From NCBI RefSeq assembly GCF_000471905.2, contig NW_006497023.1, positions 1,321,924 to 1,385,923 of the forward strand: 64,000 bases of DNA. The letters are read 5' to 3'. The notes beneath the pieces are model-generated. The model was not told the origin of the DNA and did no database searches. It was given only the letters and a program-made list of their open reading frames with translations. Shown piece by piece: positions 11,820 through 23,500 of this stretch. Within the stretch, counting starts at the first letter, position 1. Each line of letters starts with the position of its first letter. The position numbers and the translations under genes were made by a program. The stretch comes from Amborella trichopoda. Lineage: Eukaryota > Streptophyta > Magnoliopsida > Amborellales > Amborellaceae.

Positions 11820-13420
11820 AGGGTTGTAACTGCCCAGCAGGTTTCTGATATTCAGACTTCACTTGTTGACATGTCAAGCACTTGGAAACAAATTGTGCTA
11901 CTTTTTTCTTCATGTTATTCAAACAAAAAACTCTTTTGGGATCCTTATACATTTTTTTACTCCCTGGAAGCACTATATAACGGGTATGATGCTCTTAAAG
12001 TAACCCTTTTTATTTGTTCATCGTCAGGGACGCAAACTAGACCTTTAAACCTTAACATATCATCACTGCCCAAAGAAAAATCCTCCTTATCTTCCGACCT
12101 TATTTACTTGATAATTTTCATGAATAGAGGATCCTCCTTTTGCGTTACTTGGATTTGCTCAAAGAGATGGGGTTATATTCTTATACATGAAACTATTCTT
12201 TTCCCATCATGAAGGGGCAGAATTGGGTGCCTTTATACTTCATCTTTTAGTAGCTTCATCTCTTGGACCATCATGTAAGCCAGTAACACCACATGCTTCC
12301 TACTTAGGGCATCTGCCACAACATTAGTTTTACTCGAGTGGTAGTTGATGGTACAATCATAATCATTGAGAAAGTCCATCCATCTTCTTTGTCTCATATT
12401 CAATTCTTTTTTGAGAAAACAAATACTTGAGGCTCTTATGGTCGGTGAACACTTTAAATTGAGTTCCATGTAGATAATGTCTCCAAATTTTTAAGATGAA
12501 AACCACAGCTGCCAATTCCAAATCATGAGTGGGATAGTTATGTCCGTACGACTTTACCTGCCTCGAGGCATAGGCTATAACCTTTTCCCGTTGCATCAGT
12601 ACACATTCAAGCCCTTTGTGCGAGGCATCAGTATAAACCACAAAATAGTCATTCCCCTCAAGCAAGGTCAGTATCGGGGTTGTAGTTAATTTCTTTTTTA
12701 GTTCCTGAAAACTTCTCTCACAGTGATCAGACCATTTGACTTGACTTCCTTTTGGGTTAGGCTGGTTAAAAGAAGTGCTATCTTCGAGAACCCCTCTACA
12801 AAACTTTTATAATACCCCGCCAGTCTTAAGAAACTTCAAACTTCAGATGCGTTCGTTGGCCTATCCCATTTAAGCACAGCCTCAATCTTTCCAAAATCAA
12901 CAACATTCCCTTCTTTAGCAAAAATGTGCCTGAGGAAGGCCACATTTGGGAGCCAGAATTCACTCTTATTGAACTTAGCATACAATTTATTCTTCCTTAG
13001 TGTCTGGAGACCACTCTTAAATGTCGTTCATGTTCTTCTTGAATTCTGGATTACACTAAGATATCGTGTATAAAGACTATCACAAAGTCATCTAGATATA
13101 GCCTAAAAATGCTGTTCATTGGCCATAACGAGTCTCGAACACTGTCTTGGAGATATCCTCTTCCTTAACACACAATTGGTGGTATCTAGACCAGAGGACA
13201 ATTTTAGAAATTACTTGGGCCTCTTGCAGTTGATCAAATAAATCATTGATTCTGGGCAATGGGTATTTATTCTTTACTGTAACTTGATTCCAATTACTAT
13301 AATCAATGCATAGCCTCAAAGACCCGTCTTTCTTTTTCGCAAATAGAACTGGTGCGCCTCATGGTGACACACTAGGTCGGATGAACCCCTTATCCAACAG
13401 TTCTTGTAATTGTTCCTTCA
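11820..13420 (-). pseudogene. Chromovirus B integrase zinc finger, RNase H and reverse transcriptase
   Basis: Zinc finger end FVSKCLTCQQVKSEYQKPAG (about 11820-11990); RNase H with [20 protein letters not shown] and [11 protein letters not shown] (about 12230-12720); reverse transcriptase with [11 protein letters not shown]-like and [15 protein letters not shown] boxes (about 12760-13420). Order and orientation agree with element C. Confidence 0.75.
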
Positions 13421-13499
13421 ATTCTTTTAACTCAGCTGGGGCAATCCTATATGGGGCTTTAGAAATAGGAGTAGTACAAGGGGCCACCTCTATTTCAAA

Positions 13500-14080
13500 T
13501 TAAACCTCTCTAACTGAGGGCAGAGAAGTTAACTCTTCAGGGAAGACCTTTGGATATTCTCTCACCACCGGTATCTCTTCTAATTTAAACTGAACACCTC
13601 AGTTTTCTACTACATAAGGCAAGTATCCAACACATCTTTTGGCCAACAGGCGAGAGGTTCGAAGGGCTGAGATGATATGTAAAGGAGAAACATTCTTAAC
13701 ACCCTTAAAATACATATCAGGTTGACCCGGGCATCTAAAAGTTACGATCTAATCAAATCAGTCCACTGTAGCATGGTGGGCAGACAACCAATCCATACCC
13801 AAAATAATATCAAAGTCTTGAATATCTAAAATTATCAAATCTATAGGAAAAAATGCCCTTCAATCACAATCCCACATTGTTTATACATTATATCAGTTTC
13901 TATTGATTCTCCCATACGTGTACATACTACCAGAGTCCAAACCAGTTGTACAAGTTTAACATTCAAGTGACATGCAAAGTGTGGTGTAACAAATGAATGG
14001 GATGATCCAAGATCAATTAAAACTTTTGCCTCAATTCCACATACAAAAAGCATACCTCGAATCATAGAGGTTGACGCCTA
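13500..14080 (-). pseudogene. Chromovirus B aspartic protease region
   Basis: The motif VLIDLGSSHSFV corresponds to the active-site region of retropepsin-like proteases of plant Ty3 elements, followed by HFACHLNVK. Positions 13500-13830 continue toward the reverse transcriptase. It would process the Gag-Pol polyprotein in a live element. Confidence 0.7.
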
Positions 14081-14139
14081 AGCCACTTGCTCAGTCAGGG
14101 CTAACACCTGCTCAGTCAGTCCTCTAATCTGTTGACGGG

Positions 14140-15076
14140 GCAGTCTTTCATTAGATCGTCCTATTTTTTGCACCGAAAGCAAGTCTTGGTCTTTTTGAAG
14201 AATTCAGTTGCAGTATGATTTCTTAATCCACAGTGAGGGAAGATTGAGTGTTGATTGCCCCTCACATCACTTGGAATAATCCCTAGGATCCTAATACTTC
14301 CTTGATTGTTTCTCTCCTTCAACTATCTCCTTAGACGGGGTCGTGCCTTCCTCTTCAAGCTCCTAGACTGGGTGACACCCAACCTTCCATCTCTTCTCGC
14401 CCGAAAGTGGTCATCATCTCTCTCCATTTTTAGGATCAGGTCCAGTGGCACGGAGAAGGTCTTAAGGTTTGCTGCAATAATCCTTCTCCTTATATCGGGC
14501 CAAAGGCACCTCTCAAATTTACTAGCCTTTCGGGCCACATAACTAATAATATGCGACACATAACTGAAGAGTTCAGCAAACTTTGGTGCATATTTCTTAA
14601 CGGACATATTCCCCTATTGCAGCTCTATGAATTCTTTCTTTTCTTTTCTCTTACAGAGTCGGGGAAGTATTTCTCATAAAAGACTTCTAGAAAATTCTCT
14701 CAAGTAGTCACAACTCTAGACCCTTCCCACGACTATTTTACTGAGCTCCACCAGTGCTTAACTTCTCCTTCGAGCATAAAAGCGCCCAGCATAACTTTAT
14801 GCTCATCGGTGCAATTTAGAACCTCAAAGATATTTTCTATCTGTCTTCTCCATCTCTTAACCTTTTATACTCTCCCATGCGCTACAAAGTTTGGAGGTGC
14901 CAACCTCTTGAACCTTTCTATCTGATTACTATCACCCATATCAGAGGCGGCGGTAGATGGGGCCGGTACAACTTCTCTCATCACTTTGTCATGGCCTCCA
15001 ATGTTTTGATGAGTTCATCGAAAGCCTCGGTGCTTCCATTACTTGAACTCTTGTGGTTGGTACGAGTCCTCGGCAT
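14140..15076 (-). pseudogene. Chromovirus B gag
   Basis: The capsid-like part includes YAPKFAELFSYVSHIISYVA and KFERCLWPDIRRRIIAANLK. Near 14150-14200 a zinc-knuckle-like CFRCK segment follows, before the protease. The likely gag start is an ATG complementary to 15074-15076 that opens MPRTRTNHKS, equivalent to MLRTRTNHES in element C. It is the structural protein of the virus-like particle in live relatives. Degenerate. Confidence 0.7.
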
Positions 15077-15174
15077 CTCTAATCTAAAACATAAACACCT
15101 AGTTACTAGCCTATCAAAGAACTATCCTATAGACACTCTTAAGACTCCCTAGGCTAAGAATCCTATCCTAGTTT

Positions 15175-15185
15175 CTCTGATACCA
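15175..15185 (-). other. Primer-binding site (initiator Met tRNA), chromovirus B
   Basis: Minus strand reads TGGTATCAGAG, complementary to the 3' end of plant initiator-Met tRNA, four bases from the LTR2 end (GTTA spacer). It marks the 5' end of internal region B. Confidence 0.85.
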
Positions 15186-15189
15186 TAAC

Positions 15190-17372
15190 TGTCACATCTC
15201 CACCCCTTAACCCCTATCGAAGGGTGACAAAGCATGGGAACGCTATCGGAGGTCACGAATGTCACTCAGGTGAGAGTGGCTCAACGCATGAAAACACGGA
15301 ATCAAGAGCAAACCAAACCCATACAACAAACAGATCTCCATCCAAAAGAACAACCATATCATTCATTTGATATCAAAGAGTCTTTAAAATTCTTCCAAGG
15401 CACTACTGTCTCAAAAGACATAGAATAAAGTGTACATCATGTTGCTGAAACCACCAAAACATGCTGTGAAGGTCTTTGGAAGACTGCTTTACAAAGTTCT
15501 TAGTTTCGAACTTCAACCCGCAAAATGCCACCCATCTTCAGCACAGATGCCACCACCCTTCACTTTACTATTATGTAAATGAAAAGGAATGATCTAACTT
15601 CCCAGTAAGCTGATCTTCACCATTGCATTCCAACTATTATAAAAGTGATAATAATATGCAATGCACAAATATATTCACAAGGTATCAAGTGAAGTCTCTC
15701 AACATGCTTCTCAACACTCTAACAATAACATGATAAGGGCAGTTCAATAAACAATACATAAATCACAATCACCTTACTTAAAGCAGAACAGTAAGGACAA
15801 CAAATCATGGTTATAAAACTAACAAGGCCCTACTCTCGAAGTTGAAGTCCCATCGCTCAGGCTAAGCCAATCCTATTGCTTGAAACCTCTACCCTCATTC
15901 AAGAGGGGTGACAATGACAAGTGTATGTCCAAATTCGTAATGCCCTCATACACACACACATATCCCGAGCGCGCTTTGGGGGTTTTGATAGGCAGTGGCC
16001 TTGCAAGACACGACCCTCTCCTTATGTCCTTCTGGCGAGAGAGCGTTACACTACCATTGGGTGACCCAATGCATAGTGCCCATATAAATCTGAGGGGCAC
16101 GACCCTCCCAATTATTCACATCTTGTGTCTCGTCCTATCATGGGGAGTCAGGGGAAGATCGCAGCTACCGGCACCATCATTCATACAGTAGTTGCCCTTC
16201 CCATTGAAGTATCTTACAAATGGATGTGGTTTTACCAAAAATGAACTTTGTTTAGTTAGTGAAAATCCATGACCGTAGTGGTATTAGTGAAAATTGAGGA
16301 AAATAGTTGATAATGATATACGTTCTCATGTTGAAACATAACTTTATTTTTGTAAAGAGTTTCAGCAATTGGAAAAATCCAACATTTTACTAGACTCGTA
16401 TATCTTTCTAATGGGGGTGGTTTGAGATCAAACGGATCCCATTTAATAGTTCAAAAGCCACTTTAAAAAACAAACATAATTTTGGAATTTCACAGTGGCA
16501 TATAACATGTCTGAAGAATACATTCTATGACCTTCATTTCATGGTGAGGAACATGAAAACAACCATTCTCTCACAATGTGAACACACATAACATGCATTT
16601 CTCACATTATCTAAGAATCGTACATTCATTCTCAACATCCACCATTATCATAGAACAAAAGCCCAAATTCTAGTGAAAACGACGTAAGGGTTTTCTGCAT
16701 CACATATACTTCTATTGCTCATTTCACATGCATAAATTCCCATTCATCCCTATGACTACAATGCAATGGTGATGGATCTACTTACTTAAATAAAAATGGT
16801 GCCTTCTCCAATCTTCCTTTCACAACTCTCACCCACCCAACAACGGCTGTCCTCCAACAGTCACCTCTTCCAACCTTGTGTCTTAGAGAGAGAAATGAAG
16901 TAAGGATGAGTGGTGTGGGTGAGAGAAGAGGCTTAAGTACTCTTGAGGGTGGGGTGGTTGCCCAAGTGGTGCTAAAAGATTGCAAAATCTGGACAAGTAG
17001 CACTCAAACAGCAAGCACTCAAGAAGTGGCACCATCAACTCATGCATGTTAGAGGCACAACCGGCGCTGCACACACAACTTAGCTGGCGTTGAACCCAAC
17101 TCAGCCGGCTTTGGTACTTCTTTCTCTTCACAGCCGACTCTACATACAACTCAGCCTGCACTTATACTCCCTTTTCTTCACAGTCGTCGCAGCACACAAC
17201 TCAACTGATGCTGGACAACTCAGTCGACGCTGGGCTCTCTACACAACCGGTGCTGGTCTCTGCACAGCTAACACTGGTCTCTACACAGCCGGCGCTGAGC
17301 ACTCTACTATCCTTCCTTTCTCCTAATCTCGCCATGCACTCTAATCGGTTGGGAAAGGTCTGGGTCGTCACA
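15190..17372 (-). repeat. LTR2, shared by two chromovirus internal regions, 2183 bp
   Basis: Plus strand runs from TGTCACATCTCC to GGTCGTCACA; minus strand has TG...CA ends. On its left is a primer-binding site and on its right a polypurine tract, so it acts as the 5' LTR of B and the 3' LTR of C at once. Its first 370 bp match LTR3 at about 83% by eye. 17040-17335 is a degenerate minisatellite around AGCCGGCGCTGAGC. Confidence 0.85.
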
Positions 17373-17386
17373 TCATCCCCCCTTAA
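17373..17386 (-). other. Polypurine tract of chromovirus C
   Basis: Minus strand TAAGGGGGGATGA immediately precedes TGTGACGACC, the LTR2 start. It shows that the internal region to the right ends at LTR2. Confidence 0.85.
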
Positions 17387-17479
17387 AAAAAGATTTTGTC
17401 CTCAAAATCTTTAATGGAATAAATGGGGGTACAAAGCCTGGATTTCATCTTCTCGCTCTCACGTTGATTCTTCCTTTAA

Positions 17480-18720
17480 ATGATACTACCATAAAACCCG
17501 AACTAGAGGAATCTCTTTGTGACACAATATCTGAACGCTTCGATCCAGTATCTCAAAAGGTTGTTCTATATAAGTTAAATCCTCCCAGATCGGGATTGAC
17601 TCATACTTCAAAACGTGGGACGGATCAGGCTGATACCTTCTCAATAATGATAGATGAAATACATTATGAACATTAGCCAACTGGGGAGATAGGGCCAATC
17701 GATAAGCCACGATTCCAATCCTTTCTAAAATCTCAAAGGGTCCAATAAACCATGGTCTCAGTTTCCCCTTTTTGCTAAATCTCATTAATGCCCTTAGTGG
17801 GTGATACTTTTAGAAAAACCCAATCACCTACTTCAAATTTAAGGTTCCTTCTCCGAATGTCGGCATAACTCTTCCACCGACTTAGGTCTGTCTTGAGGCA
17901 CTCTCGAATTAAGGCAATCTTTTCCGAGGTTACTTGAACAATCTTTGGCCTTAAAAGTTTTCTTTCACCAACCTCGTCCCAAAATAGAGGCGATCTGCAC
18001 GTCCTCTCATACAATGCCTCAAAAGGTGCCATTTGGATACTGGCTTGGAAACTGTTGTTATAAGCAAACTCTATCAGAGAAAGATGATCATCCCAGTTTC
18101 CCTTGAAATATGAAACACAAGCCCTCAACATATCTTTCAAGGTCTGTATGGTCCTTTCTGATTGTCCATCCGTCTGAGGGTGGAAAGCTGTACTAAATGT
18201 GAATGTGGTCGCTATAGCTGACTACGGGTTGTTCCAAAACCTTGAATCTGGAGTCTCTGTTGGACACAGTACTAACAGGCACCCCATGCAATCTTTTATC
18301 TCCTTGATGTATGACGGGGCAAACTTATCCTTGGTATAAGTTGTACAGATCGGCAAGAAATGGGTAGCTTTAGTGAGTCGGTCTACAATGACCCAAATAC
18401 TATCATGCCCCAAAATTGATCTCGGCATGCTGAACACGAAGTCCATAGTTAGGTGCTCCCACTTCCGTTCTGGCACTGGTAAGGGTTGTAACTGCCCAAC
18501 AGGTTTCTGATGTTTAGTCTTCACTTGTTGACAAGTCAAGCACTTGAAAACAAATTGTGCTACTTATTTTTTCTTGTTATTCCATCAAAAGACTGTTTGA
18601 GATTCTGATACATTTTCGTGCTCCCTGGATGCACTGTATAACAAGCATGATGTGCCTCTTCTAAAATAACCCTTTTTATTTTTTCATCGTTAGGGACACG
18701 AACTTGACCTTTAAACCTTA
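17480..18720 (-). pseudogene. Chromovirus C integrase and chromodomain
   Basis: Parts seen: the zinc finger side [20 protein letters not shown] and CQQVKTKHQKPVGQL; the core WVIVDRLTKATHFLPICTTY; core to C-terminus EFAYNNSFQASIQMAPFEAL; NVFHLSLLRRYQPDPSHVLK; then the chromodomain start IPLVRVLW. The arrangement is the same as element A. Confidence 0.8.
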
Positions 18721-18739
18721 ACATATCGTCACTGCACAT

Positions 18740-20200
18740 AGCAAAATCCTCCTTATCTTCTGACTTTATTTTCTTGATAATTTTCATGAATCGAGGATCC
18801 TCCTTTTGAGCAACTCGGATTTGTTGAAAGAGATGGGGTTCTATTCTGATACATGAAATTATCCGATTCCCATCACCAAGGGGCAGATTTGGGTGCCATT
18901 CTACTACATCATCTAATAGCTTCATATCTCGGACCATCATGTAATTCATTAACACCAGAGGCTTCCTACTTAGGGCATCTGCCACAACATTGGTTTTACC
19001 CGGGTAGTAGTTGATGGTACAATCATAATCATTGACAAAGTCCATCCATCTTCTTTGTCTCACAATCAATTCTTTTTGAGAAAACAAATACTTGAGGCTC
19101 TTATGGTTGATGAACACCTTAAATTAAGTTCCATATAGATAATGTCTTCAAATTTTTATGGAGAAAACCACAGCTGCCAATTCCACATCATTAGTGGGAT
19201 AGTTCTGTTTGTACGACTTTAACTGCTTGGAGGCATAGGCTATAGCCTTTCCCCCTTGCATCAGTACACACCTAAGTCCTTTGTGCGAGGCATCAGTAAA
19301 AACCTCAAAATCTTCATTCCCCTCGGGCAAGGTCAGTATTGGGGCTATAGTTAATCTCTTTTTCAGTTCTTGAAAACTTCTCTCGCGGTTATCAGACCAC
19401 ATAATCTTGACTTCCTTTTGGGTTAGGCGCTTTAGGGGAAGTGTTATCTTCGAGAACCCCTCTACATAACTTTTGTAATACCCCGCCAGTCTTTAGAAAC
19501 TTCGAACATCAGATACGTTCGTTGGTCTTTCCCATTTTAGCACTGCCTTAATCTTACCATGATCAACAATAATCCTTCTTTTGGAAATATTGTGCTCAAG
19601 GAAGGCCACACATGGGAGCAAGAATTAACTCTTATTGAACTTAGCATACAATTTCTCCTTCCGTAGAGTCTGGAGGACCACTCTTAAATGTCATTCGTGT
19701 TCTTCCTGATTTCTGGAATACACCAAAATATCGCCTATATTGACCACCCCAAAGTCATCCAGATAGAGCCTAGAAACTCTATTCATTCGATCCATAAAGA
19801 CACCCGGGGCGTTTGTTAACCCTAAAGGCGTGACTAAGAACTCATAGTGGCCATAATGAGTCCTGAATGCAGCCTTGGAGAAATCCTCTTCCTTAACACA
19901 CAATTGGTGGTATCCAGAACGGAGGACAATTTTAGAAAATACTTGGGCCCCTTGCAGTTGATCAAATAAATTATGAATTCATGGCAATGGGGATTTATTC
20001 TTTACTGTAACCTGATTCAACTGTTTATAATCAATGCATAACCTCAAAGACCCATCTTTTTTTTTCACAAATAGAACTGATACGCCCCACTGTGACATAT
20101 TAGGTCGAATGAACACCCTATCGAACAATTATTGTAATTGTTCCTTTAATTCTTTTAACTCAACTGGAGCCATCCTATATGGGGCTTTAGAAATAGGAGT
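18740..20200 (-). pseudogene. Chromovirus C RNase H and reverse transcriptase
   Basis: RNase [21 protein letters not shown] and [20 protein letters not shown]. Reverse transcriptase: [20 protein letters not shown] (palm region) and the catalytic box at about 19720-19760 (DILVYS-like). The protease-side linker ends near 20200. Confidence 0.8.
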
Positions 20201-20229
20201 AGTACCAGGGGTCACCTCTATTTCAAATT

Positions 20230-20800
20230 CAACCTCTCTAACCGGGGGTAGAGAAGTTAACTCTTCAAGAAGGGCCTCTGAATATTCTCTCACCACCGGT
20301 ATCTCTTCTAATTTAGACTGAACACCCCGGTTTTCTACTACATAGGCCAAGTATCTAAGACATCTTTTGGCCAACAGGGGATAGGTCCAAAGGGCTGAGA
20401 TGATATGTAAAGGAGAAACCTTCTTAATGCCCTTGAAATATAGATAAGGTTGACCCAGGCATCTAAAAGTTACGATCTTATAAAAACAGTTCACTGTAGC
20501 ATGGTGGGTTGACAACCAATGCATACCCAAAATAATATCAAAGTTGTGAATATCTAAAGGTATCAAATCTATAGGCAACAAATGCCCTTCAATCACAATC
20601 CCACACTGTTTATACATTATATCAGTTTCTATTGATTTTCCCATAGGCGTACATACTACCAGAGTTCAAATTAGTTGTACAGGTTTAACATTCAAGTGAC
20701 ATGCAAAGTGTGGAGCAACAAATGAATGGGATGATCTAGGATCAATAAAACTTTTTCCTCAATTCCACATACAGAAAGCGTACCTCGAATCACAAAGGTT
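20230..20800 (-). pseudogene. Chromovirus C protease region
   Basis: Contains FDIILGMHWLSTHHATVNCF, the conserved C-terminal block of plant Ty3 retropepsins, and upstream (20690-20800) the active-site neighbourhood equivalent to 13980-14065 in B. Confidence 0.7.
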
Positions 20801-20879
20801 GTCGCCTGAGCCTCTTGCTCGGTCAGGGCGAACACTCGCCGTTGAGCTCTCGGTCAGTCCTCTTATCCCCTGATGGGAT

Positions 20880-21821
20880 AGTCCATCATTAGATGGCCCA
20901 ATTTTTTACACCGAAAGCAGGTCTTGGTCTTTCTGAAGCATTCAGCCGTTGTATGATTTCTTAATCCACAGTGAGGGTAAACTGGGCGTCGATTACCCTT
21001 CACACCACTTGGAACAATCCCCGGGGATCCTAATACTTCCTTGATTGTTTATCTCCTTGAACTCTATCCTTAGAGGGGGTCGTGCCTTCATCTTAAAGTT
21101 CCTAGACTGGGTGACACCCAACCTTTCATCTCTTCTCGCCCAAAAGTCGTCATCATCTCTCTCCATCTTTAGGGCCAGGTTCAGCTGTAGGGAGAAGGTC
21201 TTAAGGTTTGCTGCAATAATCCTTCTCCTTATATCAGGCTGAAGGACCCCCTCAAATTTACTAGCCTTTCGCGCCTCAGAGCTAATAATATGCGATGCAT
21301 ATCTGGAGAGTTCCACAAACTTTGTTGCATATTGCTCAACGGACATATTCCTCTGTTGCAACTCTATGAATTCTACCTCTTTCCTTTCCCTTATAGATTC
21401 AGGGAAGTATTCTCACAAAAGACTTTTAGAAAAATCTCCCAAGTAGTCACAACTCCTGACCCTTTCCATGGCTGTTTTACTAAGCGTCACCAGTGCTCAG
21501 CTTCTCCTCCGAGCATAAAAGTGCCTAGCTTAACTTTCAGCTCATCGGTGCAATTTAGAACCTCAAAGATCTTTTCTATCCGTCTTCTCCATCTCTCATC
21601 CTTTCTACTCCCCCATGTCCTACAAAGTTTGAAGGTGCTAGCCTTCTGAACCTTTTTATCCCATTACTGTCACCCATATCAGAGGCGGGTGTAGACGGGG
21701 TAGGTACAACTTCTCTCATCACTTGTGTCGTGGCCTCCAAGGTTTTGAAGAGTTTACTGAAGGCCTCGTTGCTCCCATTAGTTGAACTCTCGTGGTTGGT
21801 ACGAGTCCTCAACATCTCCAA
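20880..21821 (-). pseudogene. Chromovirus C gag
   Basis: Capsid-like block with RNMSVEQYATKFVELSRYAS and VLQPDIRRRIIAANLKTF; N-terminal part with MLRTRTNHES, a Pro-rich TPSTPASDMG and RRLAPSNFVGHGG; and a zinc-knuckle-like Cys stretch at about 20890-20960. Roughly collinear with gag B. Confidence 0.75.
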
Positions 21822-21912
21822 TCTAAAACATAAACACCCAATTACTAGCTTATCAAAGAACTATCCCACATACACTCTTAAGACTCCTTAGGTCAAGAAT
21901 CCTATCCTGGCT

Positions 21913-21924
21913 GCTCTGATACCA
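21913..21924 (-). other. Primer-binding site (initiator Met tRNA), chromovirus C
   Basis: Minus strand TGGTATCAGAGC, the full 12-base complement typical of plant chromoviruses, four bases from LTR3. Confidence 0.9.
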
Positions 21925-21928
21925 TAAC

Positions 21929-22306
21929 TGTCACTACCTTGCCCCCTGACCCCTATCGAAGGAAGACAAAGTGTGGAATTGCGACCGGAGGTCGCAAACG
22001 TCACTCAGGTGGGAGTGGCTCAACGCATGAAAACACGAAATCAAGAGCAAACCATTAAAGAAAACTGGAATAAACTCATACAACAGACAAAGCTCAATCC
22101 AAAAGAACAACCATCTCATTCATTCGATATCAAATATTCTTTACAATTATTCCAAGGCACTACTGGCCCAAAATGCACAGAATAAAGTATACGTCATGTT
22201 GCTGAAACCACCTAAACATCCTGTGAAGGTCTGCGGAAGATGGCTTGACAAACATCTTAATTTCGAACTTCAACCCCCAAATTGCCACCCACCCTTCTTA
22301 ATCAAA
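21929..22306 (-). repeat. LTR3, first 378 bp (5' LTR of chromovirus C)
   Basis: Begins TGTCACTACC and follows LTR2 through CCAAAAGAACAACCAT and CCAAGGCACTACTG to CCACCCTTCTT; then the match ends abruptly where X_L begins. The rest of this LTR is not found in the window. Confidence 0.8.
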
Positions 22307-22309
22307 TGA

Positions 22310-23345
22310 AATAGTAAGAGAGAGAAAGAAAAAGAACAAAAAACAAGAAGAGAAGAAGAAGAAGAAAAGAAGAGAAAGAGAAGAAGGAGCAGAGTAGGAG
22401 AGAAAACCATGAGTGAAGAAGAAGAGAGAGAAAGGAAGGAATAGAGATAGGAATAAGAGGAGGGAGAAAACTCAGACGGCGATGGCTTCTACCAGCTGTG
22501 CAATAAAGAGAGAAGAGAGAGAAATAACATAAGCGGCAATGGGCTTGCACCAGCTACGACATAAGTGAGAAAAAGAGAACGAACACAGGTGACTATAGGC
22601 TAGCACCATCTATGATAGAAGAGAGGAGAGAGGGGAAACACAGGCGGCGATAGGCTAGCATCATCTGTGACAGAAGAGAAGAAAAAGAGGAAGCATAGGC
22701 GTCGATAGGTTAGCGCTGTCTGTGACTGAAGAGAGAGAAGGAGAGGGAACACAGGCGACAATAGATTAACGCCTTCTGTGATCGAAGAGTGAGAAGAGAG
22801 GGAACACAAGCGGTGATAGGTTAGCGTCATCTATGATCGAAGAGAGAGAAGAGAGGAACATAGGTGGTGATAGGTTAACGTTGTCTGTGATCAAAGAGAG
22901 GGAACACAAGCGGTGATAGGTTAGCACCATCTGTGACCGAAGAGAGAAGGGAGAGAACTTTGACAGAGGCCGGGCTCACCATCCAGGTTAAGGCCCAGCC
23001 CACTGTTCATGTCTCATGAACAAGAAGGCATCACACATGATAATAGGCTTGCCATGCATGAATGGAGAAAGAGAAGCAGGGAAAAAGGGACATGATAGAC
23101 CAGAGGAGTAAGAGAGAGAAAGAAATAAAGATCATAAAAGAGGAGAGAGAGGTGAGAAAAGAGGAGAGAGAGATAGAGATAGATGCGAAAGTGGGGAGAG
23201 AAAGAGAGATAAAGATGAGAAAAAGGAGAGAGAAAAGGGGAGGAGAGAGAAAGAGAGAGAGATGAGAAAAGAGGAGAGAGAAAGAGGGTAAGAGAGAGAA
23301 ATAAGGGAGGAGAGAGAAAGAGAGAGAGATGAGAAAAGAGGGGAG
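22310..23345. repeat. 1-kb purine tract with a 50-60 bp minisatellite
   Basis: GA-rich throughout on the plus strand. Within 22480-22950 about eight degenerate units run GGAACACAAGCGGTGATAGG, TTAGCG, TCTGTGATCGAAGAGAGAG. From 23040 to 23345 it is plain GAGAGAAAGAG. Frames on either strand are low-complexity artefacts. Part of the X_L LTR. Confidence 0.75.
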
Positions 23346-23490
23346 GAGAGAAAGTTATCTTATCTAGGAGTACCTCTTCTCTCTCCTCTCTCTCTCTCCA
23401 AGACGCACTCACGAACTTAAGCAAAAATTGAAGTCTTTATTACATGTTGAAGAATTGTGTTTGTGTCCTTTACAATTTAGCTTTGCATGC

Positions 23491-23500
23491 TTATATAGAA
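23491..23500 (-). promoter_or_regulatory. LTR TATA box, X_L
   Basis: Minus strand TTCTATATAAGC, conserved in the X_R 3' LTR at 43188-43196 (CTATATAAAC). It sits upstream of the CT tract and is the expected promoter of the element. Confidence 0.6.

Larger units (their letters stand above)
11790..17372 (-). mobile_element. Chromovirus B: 5' portion plus LTR2
   Basis: From integrase zinc finger (left) through RNase H, reverse transcriptase, protease and gag to the primer-binding site and LTR2 (right), all on the minus strand. It is collinear with 18455-21928 of element C at roughly 85% identity by eye, so B and C are siblings. B has no 3' end or 3' LTR of its own here; it is joined to A. Fossil with multiple breaks. 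Confidence 0.8.
15190..22306 (-). mobile_element. Chromovirus C: complete domain set between LTR2 and LTR3
   Basis: Internal region 17373-21928 (4556 bp) has all parts in order on the minus strand: primer site, gag, protease, reverse transcriptase, RNase H, integrase, chromodomain and polypurine tract. It is flanked by LTR2 (complete) and LTR3 (only the first 378 bp before another element). Lineage is Tekay-like chromovirus. It is the best preserved of the three copies here but still carries many breaks. Confidence 0.85.
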
